The notes beneath the pieces are model-generated. The model was not told the origin of the DNA, did not search any database, and saw nothing but the letters and a program-made list of their open reading frames with translations. Below are positions 1 to 8,218 of a stretch of DNA of 15,625 bases, one piece after another. The stretch comes from Pseudomonadota bacterium (GTDB lineage: Bacteria > Pseudomonadota > Gammaproteobacteria > Burkholderiales > Burkholderiaceae_C), in contig JAFECV010000005.1 in the NCBI GenBank assembly GCA_018241985.1, positions 1-15,625 of the forward strand, read 5' to 3'. The first letter of the stretch is position 1. The number at the start of each line of letters is the position of its first letter. Made by a program: the position numbers and the translations under genes.

Positions 1-334
1 GTACCGGCTGCAGCCGCACCAGCAGCCAGTGTTGCAGATCGACCTGCACCGCGAGCCGGGCCGGCAGCGCATCGACCGCACCGCGCGGCAGCCAGAACCA
101 GCCGGCGCCATCCCAGCGCAGGCTGCCGGTCGGCGCCCACTTCCACTCGGCGAGCAGCGCAGCCGCCCCCGCCAGCAGCCCGGCCATCGAGAGCGCGGCG
201 CGCCAGCCAAAGCTGTCCAATTGGACCCACCAGAGAAGCGACAGCAGCGCGCCGCAGCACCAGAGCAGGCCCAGCGCCCAGCCCCAGGAGCGCGACCGCG
301 CCACCGGATAGGTGACCGCAGGGGGGCCGCGCAT
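1..334 (-). CDS. Small two-helix membrane protein, C-terminus cut by window edge (YgfX-like position)
   Basis: The minus strand reads open from an ATG at 334 to the left edge, giving 111 visible residues. The N-terminus is basic (MRGPPAVTYPVARSRS). Two hydrophobic helices follow, at about residues 18-38 and 44-62, then a Trp-rich stretch (GSLRWDGAGWFWLP, about 70-83) and a strand-like tail. Two close N-terminal helices before a short cytoplasmic domain resemble the YgfX type of membrane protein. In Burkholderiales a small membrane protein of unknown function commonly lies between fabF and rpoE, and this one starts 61 bp after the fabF stop on the same strand. I see no clear Shine-Dalgarno before the ATG and no in-frame upstream start after the fabF stop. 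The gene is real by length, membrane pattern and position; its function is unknown, and the YgfX link is inference. Confidence 0.6.
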   Translation of the reverse strand, partial: MRGPPAVTYPVARSRSWGWALGLLWCCGALLSLLWWVQLDSFGWRAALSMAGLLAGAAALLAEWKWAPTGSLRWDGAGWFWLPRGAVDALPARLAVQVDLQHWLLVRLQPV

Positions 335-395
335 GGAATCGAACGGGGTTGGGACCGCGGATGAAAGCTGGCCGACCCCGCCGGGTGGGCCGCGT

Positions 396-1643
396 TCACG
401 GCGCCCGCTTGAAGATCAGCGTGCCGTTGGTGCCGCCGAACCCGAAATTGTTCTTCGCGGCGTAGTCGATCTTCATTTCACGCGCGGTGTTCGCGCAGTA
501 GTCCAGGTCGCACTCGGGATCGGGGTCGGTCAGGTTGATCGTCGGCGGCGCGATCTGGTCCCGGAGCGCGAGCACGGTGAACACGGATTCGATGCCGCCG
601 GCGCCGCCAAGCAGGTGGCCGGTCATCGACTTGGTCGAGCTCACGACGAGGCCATTCTTCGCGTGGCTGCCGAACGCGAGCTTGATGGCATTGGTTTCGT
701 TCACGTCGCCGAGCGGCGTCGAGGTGCCGTGGGCATTCAGGTACTGCACCTGGTCCGGGGCGAGGCCGGCACTGCGCAGCGCCGCCTGCATCGAACGGCG
801 CGGGCCGTCGACATTCGGCGCGGTCATGTGGAACGCGTCGGAGCCCATGCCGAAGCCGACCAGTTCGGCGTAGATCGTCGCGCCGCGCCGGCTCGCGTGC
901 TCGTATTCCTCGAGCACCAGCACGCCGGCGCCTTCGCCGAGCACGAAGCCGTCCCGGCCCTTGTCCCAGGGCCTGGACGCGGCCGCCGGGTCGTCGTTGC
1001 GGGTCGAGAGCGCGCGCGCCGCCGCGAAGCCGCCGACCCCGAGCGGCGAGACCGTGGCTTCCGTGCCGCCGGCCACCATGACGTCGGCGTCGCCGTGCTC
1101 GATCAGGCGAGCGGCCATGCCGATGCTGTGCAGGCCGGTGGTGCAGGCGGTGACGACCGCGAGGTTCGGCCCCTGGAAGCCGTGCATGATCGATACATGG
1201 CCCGAGACCATGTTGATGATCGACGCGGGCACGAAGAACGGCGAAATGCGGCGCGGCCCGCGCGCCGCGTATTCGACCTGGGTCGCCTCGATCAGCGGCA
1301 GCCCGCCGATCCCCGAGCTGACGATCACGCCGATGCGCTCGGCCTGCGCCTCGGCGAGCGCCGCGCCGGTCGGCAGGCCCGCGTCACGGATCGCCTGGAT
1401 CGAAGCGGCCAGCCCGTAATGGATGAAGGTGTCCATGTGCCGCGCTTCCTTCGCCGGGAAGTACTGCTCGACATCGAACCCCTTGACTTCGCCGGCGAAG
1501 CGGCAGGCGAAAGCCGATGCGTCGAAGCGCATGATCGGGGCGATGCCGGTGCGTCCGGCGAGCAGGTTGGCCCAGCCCTCGGCCACCGTGTTGCCCACGG
1601 GGCTGATCAGGCCCAGGCCGGTGACGACGACGCGGCGGGTCAT
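396..1643 (-). CDS. fabF: Beta-ketoacyl-ACP synthase II (FabF)
   Basis: Condenses malonyl-ACP with acyl-ACP in fatty-acid chain elongation in the cytoplasm. The 415-residue product starts [18 protein letters not shown], the usual FabF N-terminus. The Cys-His-His set of KAS I/II enzymes is complete: Cys167 in VVTACTTG, His305 in [11 protein letters not shown] and His343 in [12 protein letters not shown] (with Lys338). The C-terminal [10 protein letters not shown] loop, which carries the gating Phe402, is also present. I chose the ATG at 1643. A TTG three codons upstream at 1652 is possible, but neither start has a strong ribosome site and the ATG matches the family. It is the last fatty-acid gene of the operon, 31 bp after acpP, as in many proteobacteria. 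The identification is secure; only the exact start is open. Confidence 0.97.
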   Translation of the reverse strand: MTRRVVVTGLGLISPVGNTVAEGWANLLAGRTGIAPIMRFDASAFACRFAGEVKGFDVEQYFPAKEARHMDTFIHYGLAASIQAIRDAGLPTGAALAEAQAERIGVIVSSGIGGLPLIEATQVEYAARGPRRISPFFVPASIINMVSGHVSIMHGFQGPNLAVVTACTTGLHSIGMAARLIEHGDADVMVAGGTEATVSPLGVGGFAAARALSTRNDDPAAASRPWDKGRDGFVLGEGAGVLVLEEYEHASRRGATIYAELVGFGMGSDAFHMTAPNVDGPRRSMQAALRSAGLAPDQVQYLNAHGTSTPLGDVNETNAIKLAFGSHAKNGLVVSSTKSMTGHLLGGAGGIESVFTVLALRDQIAPPTINLTDPDPECDLDYCANTAREMKIDYAAKNNFGFGGTNGTLIFKRAP

Positions 1644-1674
1644 GCTCGGCAACCGTTCAAGACCGACAAGCCGC

Positions 1675-1923
<249 letters not shown>

Positions 1924-1951
1924 TTAGGGTTGGTTGTGTATAAAAACGCCG

Positions 1952-1957
1952 ATTCTA
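1952..1957 (-). promoter_or_regulatory. Candidate -10 box for acpP(-fabF)
   Basis: On the minus strand a TAGAAT hexamer sits about 38 nt upstream of the acpP start codon, in the 109 bp fabG-acpP gap. A second AT-rich candidate, TATACA, lies nearer the gene at 1937-1942. Neither has a recognisable -35 at 16-18 bp. A separate acpP promoter inside the fab cluster is known in other proteobacteria. The call rests on one hexamer plus context. Confidence 0.35.
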
Positions 1958-2023
1958 GCCGGGCCAGGGGCCTTTACCGGGCCGACGGCGACCGCAGTGC
2001 GCAGCGCGGCCGCCTGCACCCGA

Positions 2024-2773
2024 TCAGCCCATGTACATGCCGCCGTCCACGTGCAATTCCTGCCCGGTCACGTAGGCCGCCTGCGGCGACGCGAGGTAGG
2101 CCACCGCCTGCGCGATGTCGGTCGGCTGGCCCAGGTGCCCCAGCGGGATCTGCGCCAAGAGCGCCTGCTGCTGCTCGGGCGGCAGGCTGGCGGTCATGTC
2201 GGTCTCGATGAAGCCCGGCGCGACGCAGTTCACCGTGATGCCGCGGCTGCCGAGCTCGCGCGCGAGCGATCGCGTCATGCCGGCGACGCCGGCCTTGGCC
2301 GCGGCGTAGTTCGCCTGGCCCGGGTTGCCGGTCGATCCGACCACGCTGGTGATGTTCACGATGCGGCCGTAGCGCTGCTTCATCATCGTGCGCAGCACCG
2401 CGCGGCTCATGCGGAACACCGCGCTCAGGTTGGTGCCCAGCACCGCGTCCCAGTCGCTGTCCTTCAGCCGCATCGCGAGCATGTCGCGCGTGATACCGGC
2501 GTTGTTGACCAGCACGTGCAGCGCGCCGTGTTCGCGCACGATCGCGTCGACCAGCGCTTCCCCTGCCGGCACATCGTTGACGTCGAGCACGCGGCCCGCG
2601 CAGCCGGGGTGAGCCGCGAGCGCCTGGGTGATGTGCTGCGCGCCGGCTTCGCTGGTCGCGGTGCCGACCACCTTCAGGCCGCGCCGCGCGAGTTCTGCCG
2701 CGATCGCCGCGCCGATGCCGCGCGACGCGCCGGTGACCAGCGCGACCTGCCCCTCGAACTGGACCGCCGTCAT
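2024..2773 (-). CDS. fabG: 3-oxoacyl-ACP reductase (FabG)
   Basis: NADPH-dependent reduction of 3-oxoacyl-ACP to 3-hydroxyacyl-ACP, the first reductive step of each elongation cycle. The 249-residue product is a classical short-chain dehydrogenase. The cofactor loop TGASRGIG is at 14-21 and NNAG at 90-93. The catalytic set is Asn115, Ser143, Tyr156 and Lys160 (in NYAAAK). PGFIETDMT and the C-terminal HVDGGMYMG are FabG signatures. The start is the ATG at 2773, which overlaps the fabD stop as ATGA, so the two are probably translationally coupled. The reading frame stays open upstream through fabD in another phase, but family length and the overlap fix this start. Confidence 0.97.
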   Translation of the reverse strand: MTAVQFEGQVALVTGASRGIGAAIAAELARRGLKVVGTATSEAGAQHITQALAAHPGCAGRVLDVNDVPAGEALVDAIVREHGALHVLVNNAGITRDMLAMRLKDSDWDAVLGTNLSAVFRMSRAVLRTMMKQRYGRIVNITSVVGSTGNPGQANYAAAKAGVAGMTRSLARELGSRGITVNCVAPGFIETDMTASLPPEQQQALLAQIPLGHLGQPTDIAQAVAYLASPQAAYVTGQELHVDGGMYMG

Positions 2774-3720
2774 TGCAGAGCCCCCTTCGCTTCCGCCAGC
2801 GTCGCGGGATCGTACAGCGCGAGGCCGGTGAGTTCGGCGTCGATGCGCCGCACCATGCCGGCCAGCACCTTGCCCGGCCCGCATTCGACCACGGTCGTGA
2901 GGCCGCGCGCCTTGATCGCCGCGACGCATTCGACCCAGCGGACCGGGCGCCAGGCCTGGCGCACCAGCGCATCGCGAATGCGGGCCGGATCGATCTCGAC
3001 CGCGACGTCCACGTTGTTCAGCACCGGAATCCGCGGCGCCGCCAACTCGACCGCGGCCAGCCGCTCGGCCAGCCGTTCGGCCGCGGGTCGCATCAGGCTG
3101 GAGTGGAACGGCGCCGACACCGGCAGCGGCAGCGCGCGCTTCGCGCCGGCCGCCTTCAGCGCCGCGCAGGCCTGCTCCACCGCAGCCTTGCTGCCGGCGA
3201 TCACGGTCTGCGCCGGATCGTTGAAGTTGACCGCCTCGACCACCTCGGCCGAGCCGGCACCGAACGATCGCGTCACCTCGGCGCAGCCGGCGACCACCTG
3301 CTGCGCGTCCAGGCCCAGCACCGCCGCCATCGCGCCGGCACCGACCGGCACCGCGTCCTGCATCGCCTGCGCGCGAAAGCGCACCAGCGGCGCCGCCTGC
3401 GCCAGCGTCAGCACGCCGGCGGCGACCAGCGCCGAATACTCGCCCAGCGAATGGCCGGCGACCAGCGCCGGCGCGGCGCCGCCCTCGGCGATCCAGGCGC
3501 GGTACGCGGCAACGCCGGCCACCAGCATCACCGGCTGGGTGTTGGTGGTCAGCGCGAGCGCTTCCTTGGGGCCTTCGTGGATCAGGCGGGCGATGTCCTC
3601 GTGCAGCGCGTCGGACGCCTCGCCCAGCGCCTGCGCAACCGCGGGATGGTCGCCCCAACTATCCAGCATGCCGACCGACTGCGAACCCTGACCGGGAAAG
3701 ACGAAGGCGAAGGATTTCAT
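2770..3720 (-). CDS. fabD: Malonyl-CoA:ACP transacylase (FabD)
   Basis: Moves malonyl from CoA to ACP, supplying the extender unit for FabH and FabF. The 316-residue product begins MKSFAFVFPGQGSQSVGM, with the PGQGSQ oxyanion loop at 9-14. The nucleophile is Ser91 in GHSLGEYSA, the malonate-binding Arg is in VRFRAQAMQ (Arg116), and His206 is in APFHSSLM. Length and motifs match the family. The start ATG at 3720 lacks an obvious ribosome site. The 50 bp ahead of it hold AT-rich palindromic DNA rather than a normal leader, so how translation starts here is less clear than for the neighbouring genes. The gene overlaps fabG by 4 bp downstream. Confidence 0.97.
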   Translation of the reverse strand: MKSFAFVFPGQGSQSVGMLDSWGDHPAVAQALGEASDALHEDIARLIHEGPKEALALTTNTQPVMLVAGVAAYRAWIAEGGAAPALVAGHSLGEYSALVAAGVLTLAQAAPLVRFRAQAMQDAVPVGAGAMAAVLGLDAQQVVAGCAEVTRSFGAGSAEVVEAVNFNDPAQTVIAGSKAAVEQACAALKAAGAKRALPLPVSAPFHSSLMRPAAERLAERLAAVELAAPRIPVLNNVDVAVEIDPARIRDALVRQAWRPVRWVECVAAIKARGLTTVVECGPGKVLAGMVRRIDAELTGLALYDPATLAEAKGALQ

Positions 3721-3759
3721 GAATTGATAGCAAATTAGCGCGCAAACGCCCGGAAATTC
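3721..3759. repeat. Imperfect AT-rich palindrome in the fabH-fabD gap
   Basis: The fabH-fabD spacer is much richer in A and T than its surroundings. On the plus strand it opens with GAATTGATAGC and closes with GGAAATTC, so GAATT/AATTC form outer inverted arms, and GCG/CGC form inner arms around a CAAA loop. The layout (TTGATAGC, then a GCGC core, then an AATT end) resembles an intergenic repeat I recall from Comamonadaceae genomes. That resemblance is from memory and untested. The element lies directly against the fabD start codon. Confidence 0.4.
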
Positions 3760-3767
3760 TTCGTGGT

Positions 3768-3788
3768 GTGCTACAAATTAAGTAGCAC
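3768..3788. other. Perfect 7-bp hairpin across the fabH stop codon
   Basis: GTGCTAC and GTAGCAC form a perfect 7 bp stem around the 7-nt loop AAATTAA. The fabH stop codon lies within the hairpin. No T run follows on either strand, so it is not a standard intrinsic terminator. It could be an mRNA processing or stabilising hairpin between fabH and fabD, or part of the repeat next to it (TAATTTG occurs in both on the minus strand). Confidence 0.5.
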
Positions 3789-4748
3789 CGCACCCCAGGT
3801 GAAGCCGCCGCCGACGCCTTCGAGCAGCAGCGTGTCGCCGCGTTCGACGCGGCCGGACCGCACCGCGGCGTCGAGCGCGAGCGGGATCGACGCCGCCGAG
3901 GTGTTGCCGTGCTCGCCCACCGTGACCACGACCTTGTCCATCGACACCTTCAGCTTGCGCGCGGTGCTCTGCATGATGCGCACGTTCGCCTGGTGCGGAA
4001 TCAGCCAGTCGATGTCGGCCTCGGTCTTGCCGGCCTTGGCGAGCACCGCCCGCGCCGCCTTGTCGAGCACGCCGACCGCGAGCTTGAACACCGCCTGCCC
4101 GTCCATCTTCAGCAGCGGATCGCCGAGCACCTGCCCGCCGGAGACGCTGCCCGGCACGCACAGGATGCCGACATGGCTGCCGTCCGCATGCAGTTCGGTC
4201 GCGAGCACGCCCGGCTGGTCCGAAGCCTCCAGCACCACGGCGCCGGCGCCATCGCCGAACAGCACGCAGGTGGTGCGGTCGTTGAAGTCGAGGATGCGCG
4301 AGAACACCTCCGAGCCGACGATCAGCGCGCGCCGCGCGCCGCCGGAGCGGATCATCGCGTCGGCGACGGAGAGCGCGTAGACGAAGCCGCTGCACACCGC
4401 CTGCAGGTCGAACGCCGGGCAGCCGGCGATGCCGAGCTTGTGCTGCAGGATGCAGGCGGTGGCCGGAAACACCATGTCCGGCGTCGAAGTCGCGACGATG
4501 ATCAGGTCGATGTCGGAAGGCGTGCGGCCGGCGGCCGCCAGCGCCATGCGCGACGCCTCCAGCGCGAGGTCGCTGCAGTTCACGCCGGGTGCGCAGAAAT
4601 GCCGCGCGTGGATGCCGGTGCGCTCGACGATCCACGCGTCGGAAGTCTCGACCCCCTTGGTTGCCAATTCAGCCGCCAGGTCGGCGTTGCTGACCCGGCG
4701 CGGCGGCAGGTAGCTGCCGGTGCCGGTGATGCGGGAATAGCGTGTCAT
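3771..4748 (-). CDS. fabH: Beta-ketoacyl-ACP synthase III (FabH)
   Basis: Starts fatty-acid synthesis by condensing acetyl-CoA with malonyl-ACP. The 325-residue product has the family length. The Cys-His-Asn triad is complete: Cys119 in [11 protein letters not shown], His252 in PHQANVRIM and Asn282 in [20 protein letters not shown] near residue 39 and the C-terminal [13 protein letters not shown] are FabH hallmarks. The Asn triad and this C-terminus separate it from FabF-type KAS enzymes. The ATG at 4748 overlaps the plsX stop as ATGA, so translation is probably coupled to plsX. The gene ends within a small hairpin, 50 bp before fabD. Confidence 0.97.
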   Translation of the reverse strand: MTRYSRITGTGSYLPPRRVSNADLAAELATKGVETSDAWIVERTGIHARHFCAPGVNCSDLALEASRMALAAAGRTPSDIDLIIVATSTPDMVFPATACILQHKLGIAGCPAFDLQAVCSGFVYALSVADAMIRSGGARRALIVGSEVFSRILDFNDRTTCVLFGDGAGAVVLEASDQPGVLATELHADGSHVGILCVPGSVSGGQVLGDPLLKMDGQAVFKLAVGVLDKAARAVLAKAGKTEADIDWLIPHQANVRIMQSTARKLKVSMDKVVVTVGEHGNTSAASIPLALDAAVRSGRVERGDTLLLEGVGGGFTWGAVLLNL

Positions 4749-5800
4749 CGCGGATTCGGTGTCGGTGCCGGCGCCTGCGACCCCGGTTCGGCATGGGCCA
4801 GCAGCGGCGCTGCATGCGCGATCCGGGCCTGGACCCGGTCCAGCAGATTGTGTGATGCGGCATCATACGCGCGGCCGAGCGCGCAGCCGAACGCGAACGC
4901 GTCGGCCGACCCGTGGCTCTTGAACACCAGGCCGCGCAGGCCGAGCAGCGCCGCGCCGTTGTAGCGCCGGTGGTCCATGCGGCGCTTGAACGCCTTCAGC
5001 ACCGGGGAAGCCGCCAGCGCGAGCAGCCGGGTCAGCAGGTTGCGCGAAAACTCCTCGCGCATGAAGCCGCCGATCATCGTCGCGACGCCCTCGGTGGCCT
5101 TCAGCGCCACGTTGCCGACGAAGCCGTCGCACACCACGATGTCGGTGCTGCCCTTGAAGATGTCGTTGCCCTCGACGTTGCCGTGGAAGTTCAGGTCGCC
5201 CTCGCTCGCGGCGCGGCGCAGCAGCTCGCCCGCCTGCTTGATCACCTCGCTGCCCTTGATCGCCTCCTCGCCGATGTTGAGCAGGCCCACGCTCGGGCTC
5301 TCGTTGCCGGCCAGCACCGACACCAGCGCCGAGCCCAGCACCGCGAACTGCAGCAGGTGCTCGGCGCTGCAGTCGACGTTCGCGCCGAGATCGAGCACCG
5401 TGGTCGCGCCGCCGCGCGCGTTCGGGATCTGGGTCGCGATCGCCGGCCGGTCGATGCCGTCGGGGGTCTTGAGCAGGTAGCGCGCGATCGCCATCAGCGC
5501 GCCGGTGTTGCCGGCCGACAGCGCGGCCTGCGCGGCGCCGTCCTTGACCTGCTGGATCGCCACGCGCATCGAAGAGTCCTTCTTCTTGCGCAGCGCGACC
5601 TCGATCGTGTCGTCCATGCCGACGACCTCGGTCGCCGGAACGACGCGCGCGCGCGGATGCGCGAACGACGCCAGCCGATCCGGCAGGCCGACCAGCAGCA
5701 CCGCGGCGTCGGGATGGGTGTCGAGAAACTGCCGGCACGCCGGCAGCGTGACCGAAGGGCCGTGGTCGCCCCCCATGCAATCGACCGCGAGCGTGATCAT
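4745..5800 (-). CDS. plsX: Phosphate acyltransferase (PlsX)
   Basis: Converts acyl-ACP and phosphate to acyl-phosphate, the donor for PlsY in making lysophosphatidic acid, so it links fatty-acid to membrane lipid synthesis. It is a peripheral membrane or cytoplasmic enzyme. The 351-residue product starts [17 protein letters not shown], a variant of the usual DAMGGDxGP motif. [20 protein letters not shown], the following [11 protein letters not shown] and [15 protein letters not shown] are strong PlsX signatures. The C-terminal roughly 30 residues are Ala/Pro-rich and probably disordered. The ATG at 5800 has only a weak ribosome site. The order rpmF-plsX-fabH is the same as in E. coli. Confidence 0.96.
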   Translation of the reverse strand: MITLAVDCMGGDHGPSVTLPACRQFLDTHPDAAVLLVGLPDRLASFAHPRARVVPATEVVGMDDTIEVALRKKKDSSMRVAIQQVKDGAAQAALSAGNTGALMAIARYLLKTPDGIDRPAIATQIPNARGGATTVLDLGANVDCSAEHLLQFAVLGSALVSVLAGNESPSVGLLNIGEEAIKGSEVIKQAGELLRRAASEGDLNFHGNVEGNDIFKGSTDIVVCDGFVGNVALKATEGVATMIGGFMREEFSRNLLTRLLALAASPVLKAFKRRMDHRRYNGAALLGLRGLVFKSHGSADAFAFGCALGRAYDAASHNLLDRVQARIAHAAPLLAHAEPGSQAPAPTPNPR

Positions 5801-5873
5801 CGGATCAGCGCGTCACGACAGCAGGCCGCGACCGGGCGGCGCCGGGGCCCGCGGCAGCCAAGGCCTTAATCTC

Positions 5874-6056
5874 TTAAGCCTCGGACTTGTTCTTCAGCAC
5901 CTGGCGCCCGCGGTAGAAGCCGTTCGGGCTGATGTGGTGGCGCAGATGGGTCTCGCCGGTGGTCGGCTCGACCGCGAGGCCCGGCACCGCGAGCGCGTTG
6001 TGCGAGCGGTGCATGCCGCGCTTGGACGGCGATTTCTTGTTCTGCTGGACGGCCAT
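5874..6056 (-). CDS. rpmF: 50S ribosomal protein L32
   Basis: Small basic protein of the large ribosomal subunit. The 60-residue product starts [20 protein letters not shown], the conserved L32 N-terminus, and contains [20 protein letters not shown], typical of the proteobacterial form. A good ribosome site (AGGAGA) stands 8 nt before the ATG at 6056. The stop codon lies within a short inverted repeat (GGCCTTAA/TTAAGCC, 5862-5880) with no T run, so read-through into plsX, 73 bp further on, is expected. The yceD-rpmF-plsX arrangement is widely conserved in proteobacteria and links ribosome and lipid synthesis. Confidence 0.97.
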   Translation of the reverse strand: MAVQQNKKSPSKRGMHRSHNALAVPGLAVEPTTGETHLRHHISPNGFYRGRQVLKNKSEA

Positions 6057-6173
6057 GATCGGCTCTCCTGGATCTGGAAAAAACTAAAGTCGAGAGATGC
6101 GAGCGCGCACTGTGCGCGGACAAATACCTGGACGCTTCACGCACGCTCTGCGGCGCGCCGGGCAAAGGCATCG

Positions 6174-6179
6174 ATTATA
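6174..6179 (-). promoter_or_regulatory. Candidate -10 box for the rpmF-plsX-fab operon
   Basis: On the minus strand a perfect TATAAT (context GCTCTATAATCG) lies just after the yceD stop. It would start a transcript near 6167, with a leader of about 110 nt before rpmF. No good -35 is present at 16-18 bp. The predicted leader holds a near-perfect palindrome (6104-6118, CGCGCAC/GTGCGCG) that can form a small hairpin. The same GCTCTATAAT sequence precedes rne. Confidence 0.5.
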
Positions 6180-6194
6180 GAGCAACCCTCTGAT

Positions 6195-6743
6195 TTAATT
6201 GGGTTTATCCCGCTTGAGGCGTTCCAGCGCCGCGAACGGGCCGGGATCGGCGGCCTCTGCCTCGTCGAACGCCGCGTCGCGCGCCGACAGCTTGACCGGG
6301 GTCGGGCAGGCCTCGTGCATCGGCACCAGCGGCAGCGCGAGCAGCAGTTCGTCCTCGACCAGCGCGCGCAGGTCGAAGCCGTGGCTTTGCACCAGCACGT
6401 CTTCCTCGCTGATCTCGTCCTCGGCGGCGGCGGTGTCCTCGTCGGCAACGAAACGGAACACTCGGTCCACCGCCAGCGGCACGTCGACCCGGCCGAGGCA
6501 GCGCTGGCAGGTCAGCGGCACGACCGCATCGGCCTCGAGGTGCAGCCAGGGCTGCGCGCCGGCGCCGGACCCGGCCCGCCATTCACCCTGCGCCCGCCAG
6601 TTCACAGGCAAATCGGCTCCAAGCCCATGTGCTTCCTGCATCAGGCGCTTGTATTTTTGTAGCGTGTCGTGCGCGGCGAGCTGCCCACCGGCTTGCGCGA
6701 ACGCAGCGATGTCGAGGTGCGCAGGATCGAACGCGGTCTTCAT
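6195..6743 (-). CDS. yceD: YceD family protein (DUF177), ribosome-associated
   Basis: Member of the DUF177/YceD family, linked in bacteria and plastids to 23S rRNA and large-subunit maturation; the exact molecular role is unsettled. The 182-residue product starts MKTAFDPAHLDIAAFAQAG. It has the family CxxC at Cys79-Cys82 (VPLTCQRCLGRVDVPL), an acidic middle (DEDTAAAEDEISEED), a third conserved Cys146 in HEACPTP, and the closing PFAALERLK. The reading frame stays open far upstream, but the ATG at 6743 fits the family N-terminus. No ribosome site is visible there; TTACACT lies only about 6 nt upstream of the ATG, so a very short or leaderless transcript is possible. The gene is first in the fab operon and divergent from maf, with a 39 bp gap. 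Confidence 0.92.
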   Translation of the reverse strand: MKTAFDPAHLDIAAFAQAGGQLAAHDTLQKYKRLMQEAHGLGADLPVNWRAQGEWRAGSGAGAQPWLHLEADAVVPLTCQRCLGRVDVPLAVDRVFRFVADEDTAAAEDEISEEDVLVQSHGFDLRALVEDELLLALPLVPMHEACPTPVKLSARDAAFDEAEAADPGPFAALERLKRDKPN

Positions 6744-6782
6744 CGGGCCAGTGTAAGAGAATTCGTCGCGAGAGAGCCCGCC

Positions 6783-7418
6783 ATGACCGCCCCCACTGCC
6801 CTCCCCGATTCCCCGCTCGCCGACCCGTCCGGCCCCACGCCGCCCGCGCTGGTGCTCGGCTCGACTTCGCGCTACCGGCGCGAGCTGCTCGAGCGGCTGC
6901 GCCTGCCGTTCACGGTCGAAGCGCCGCAGGTCGACGAGACGCCGCGGCCCGGCGAGGCCCCGGCCGCGCTGGCGCTGCGGCTGGCGCTGGCCAAGGCCTA
7001 TGCGGTCGCAAACCGGCATCCGCGCGCCGTGGTGATCGGCTCGGACCAGGTCGCCGAGCTGGACGGCGAACCGCTCGGCAAACCCGGCGACCATGCGCGC
7101 GCGACCGGGCAGTTGCGCCGCATGCGCGGGCGCACGGTGGTCTTCCACACCGCGCTGGCCGTGGTGCGGCGTGACACGGGGTTCGAGCAGGCCGAGATTG
7201 CGCAGGTGCGGGTGCGCTTTCGCGAATTGACCGATGCCGAGATCGAAGCCTATCTGCGCGCCGAGCAGCCGTACGACTGCGCCGGCAGCGCGAAGAGCGA
7301 GGGCCTGGGCATCGCGCTGCTCGATGCGATCGACAGCGACGACCCGACCGCGCTGGTCGGCCTGCCGCTGATCCGCACCTGCCGAATGCTGCGCGCCGCC
7401 GGCCTGCGGCTGCCGTGA
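6783..7418 (+). CDS. maf: Maf-family nucleotide pyrophosphatase, YceF (m7GTP) type
   Basis: Maf proteins hydrolyse non-canonical nucleoside triphosphates to monophosphates and pyrophosphate. The 211-residue product has the substrate loop LGSTSRYRRELL (residues 25-36), VIGSDQVAELDGEPLGKPG (84-102, catalytic Asp88) and YDCAGSAKSEGLG (164-176). The CAGS-KSEGLG form marks the YceF subgroup, which prefers 7-methyl-GTP, rather than the YhdE dTTP/UTP group. A Pro/Ala-rich extension of about 20 residues precedes the core. The gene is divergent from yceD, as yceF is in E. coli. The ATG at 6783 follows an AGAGAG stretch. Its stop overlaps the next gene in TGATG, implying coupled translation. Substrate preference is inferred from the subgroup motif. 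Confidence 0.93.
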   Translation: MTAPTALPDSPLADPSGPTPPALVLGSTSRYRRELLERLRLPFTVEAPQVDETPRPGEAPAALALRLALAKAYAVANRHPRAVVIGSDQVAELDGEPLGKPGDHARATGQLRRMRGRTVVFHTALAVVRRDTGFEQAEIAQVRVRFRELTDAEIEAYLRAEQPYDCAGSAKSEGLGIALLDAIDSDDPTALVGLPLIRTCRMLRAAGLRLP

Positions 7419-8200
7419 TGGACGAACCCGGCACTGCGCCGCGCGGCCGGCTCTACCTGGTGCCGGCGCCGCTGGACTTCGGCTGCGACCCAGTGCCGCT
7501 CGAACAGGTGCTGCCGGCCGCCACGCTGGAGGTCGCGGCGCGCCTGCCGGTCTGGATCGCCGAGAACGCGAAGACGCTGCGCGCCTACCTGAAGCGGGTC
7601 GGCGCATCGCACCCGCTCGCGCATCCGCTGCAGGCGCTGCGCATCCAGCAACTGCCGCGCACGGTGCACAAGCACGGCGACCAAGCGGCCGGGTTGGCCG
7701 GGTTCGATGCGCGCGATCTTCTCGCGCCGGCGCTCGGCGGCGACGACATCGGCCTGGCCAGCGAGGCCGGCATGCCGGCGGTGGCGGACCCTGGCGCGTC
7801 GGTGGTGCGCGCGGCGCACGAACTCGGTCTCGCGGTGATCCCGCTGATCGGCCCGGTGGCGCCGCTGCTCGCGCTCGCGGCCAGCGGCCTGAACGGGCAG
7901 AGCTTCGCCTTCGTCGGCTACCTGCCGACGGAACCCGCCGCGCGCGCCGCGCGCATCCGCGAGCTCGAGGCGCTGGCGCTCACAAGCGGCCAGACGCAGC
8001 TCTTCATCGAAACGCCGTATCGCAACAGCGCGCTGCTGCAGGCGCTGCTGCAAACGCTGCAGCCACGCACGCAGCTCGCGGTCGCCAGCGGCCTGACGCT
8101 CGCGTCCCAGGCGATCGCGAGCCGCCCCGTCGCAGCCTGGCGCCGCGGCGCGGCGCGTATCGACGATCGCGTACCGGCGGTGTTCGCGATCGGGCGCTGA
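7418..8200 (+). CDS. RsmI-like SAM-dependent methyltransferase (tetrapyrrole-methylase fold)
   Basis: The 260-residue product opens with RLYLVPAPLDFG, like the first strand of RsmI/tetrapyrrole methylases. GDDIGLASEAGMPAVADPG (108-126) corresponds to the RsmI loop VSDAGTPxISDPG, and GPVAPLLALAASGLNG (145-160) followed by FAFVGYLP (163-170) corresponds to the RsmI pocket and GFLP segment. RsmI 2'-O-methylates C1402 of 16S rRNA, but several family residues differ here (SEAGMP for SDAGTP, GPVAP for GPSA). This may be the second, uncharacterised RsmI-like protein often seen beside maf in betaproteobacteria, with its substrate unknown. The ATG at 7418 overlaps the maf stop (TGATG); a GTG one codon earlier is possible. 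It ends 18 bp from the convergent S49 peptidase gene. Confidence 0.85.
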   Translation: MDEPGTAPRGRLYLVPAPLDFGCDPVPLEQVLPAATLEVAARLPVWIAENAKTLRAYLKRVGASHPLAHPLQALRIQQLPRTVHKHGDQAAGLAGFDARDLLAPALGGDDIGLASEAGMPAVADPGASVVRAAHELGLAVIPLIGPVAPLLALAASGLNGQSFAFVGYLPTEPAARAARIRELEALALTSGQTQLFIETPYRNSALLQALLQTLQPRTQLAVASGLTLASQAIASRPVAAWRRGAARIDDRVPAVFAIGR

Positions 8201-8218
8201 TTCGCCGGCCGCCGCGGC

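Noticed and set aside
2024..3658. A single 544-codon minus-strand frame ending in FabG, suggesting a fusion
   Set aside because: The upstream part is an out-of-frame reading of fabD. FabG proper begins at 2773 by family length and the ATGA overlap, so there is no fusion.
8201..8218. Possible bidirectional terminator between the convergent methyltransferase and S49 peptidase genes
   Set aside because: The 18 bp gap holds no clear stem followed by a T run on either strand.
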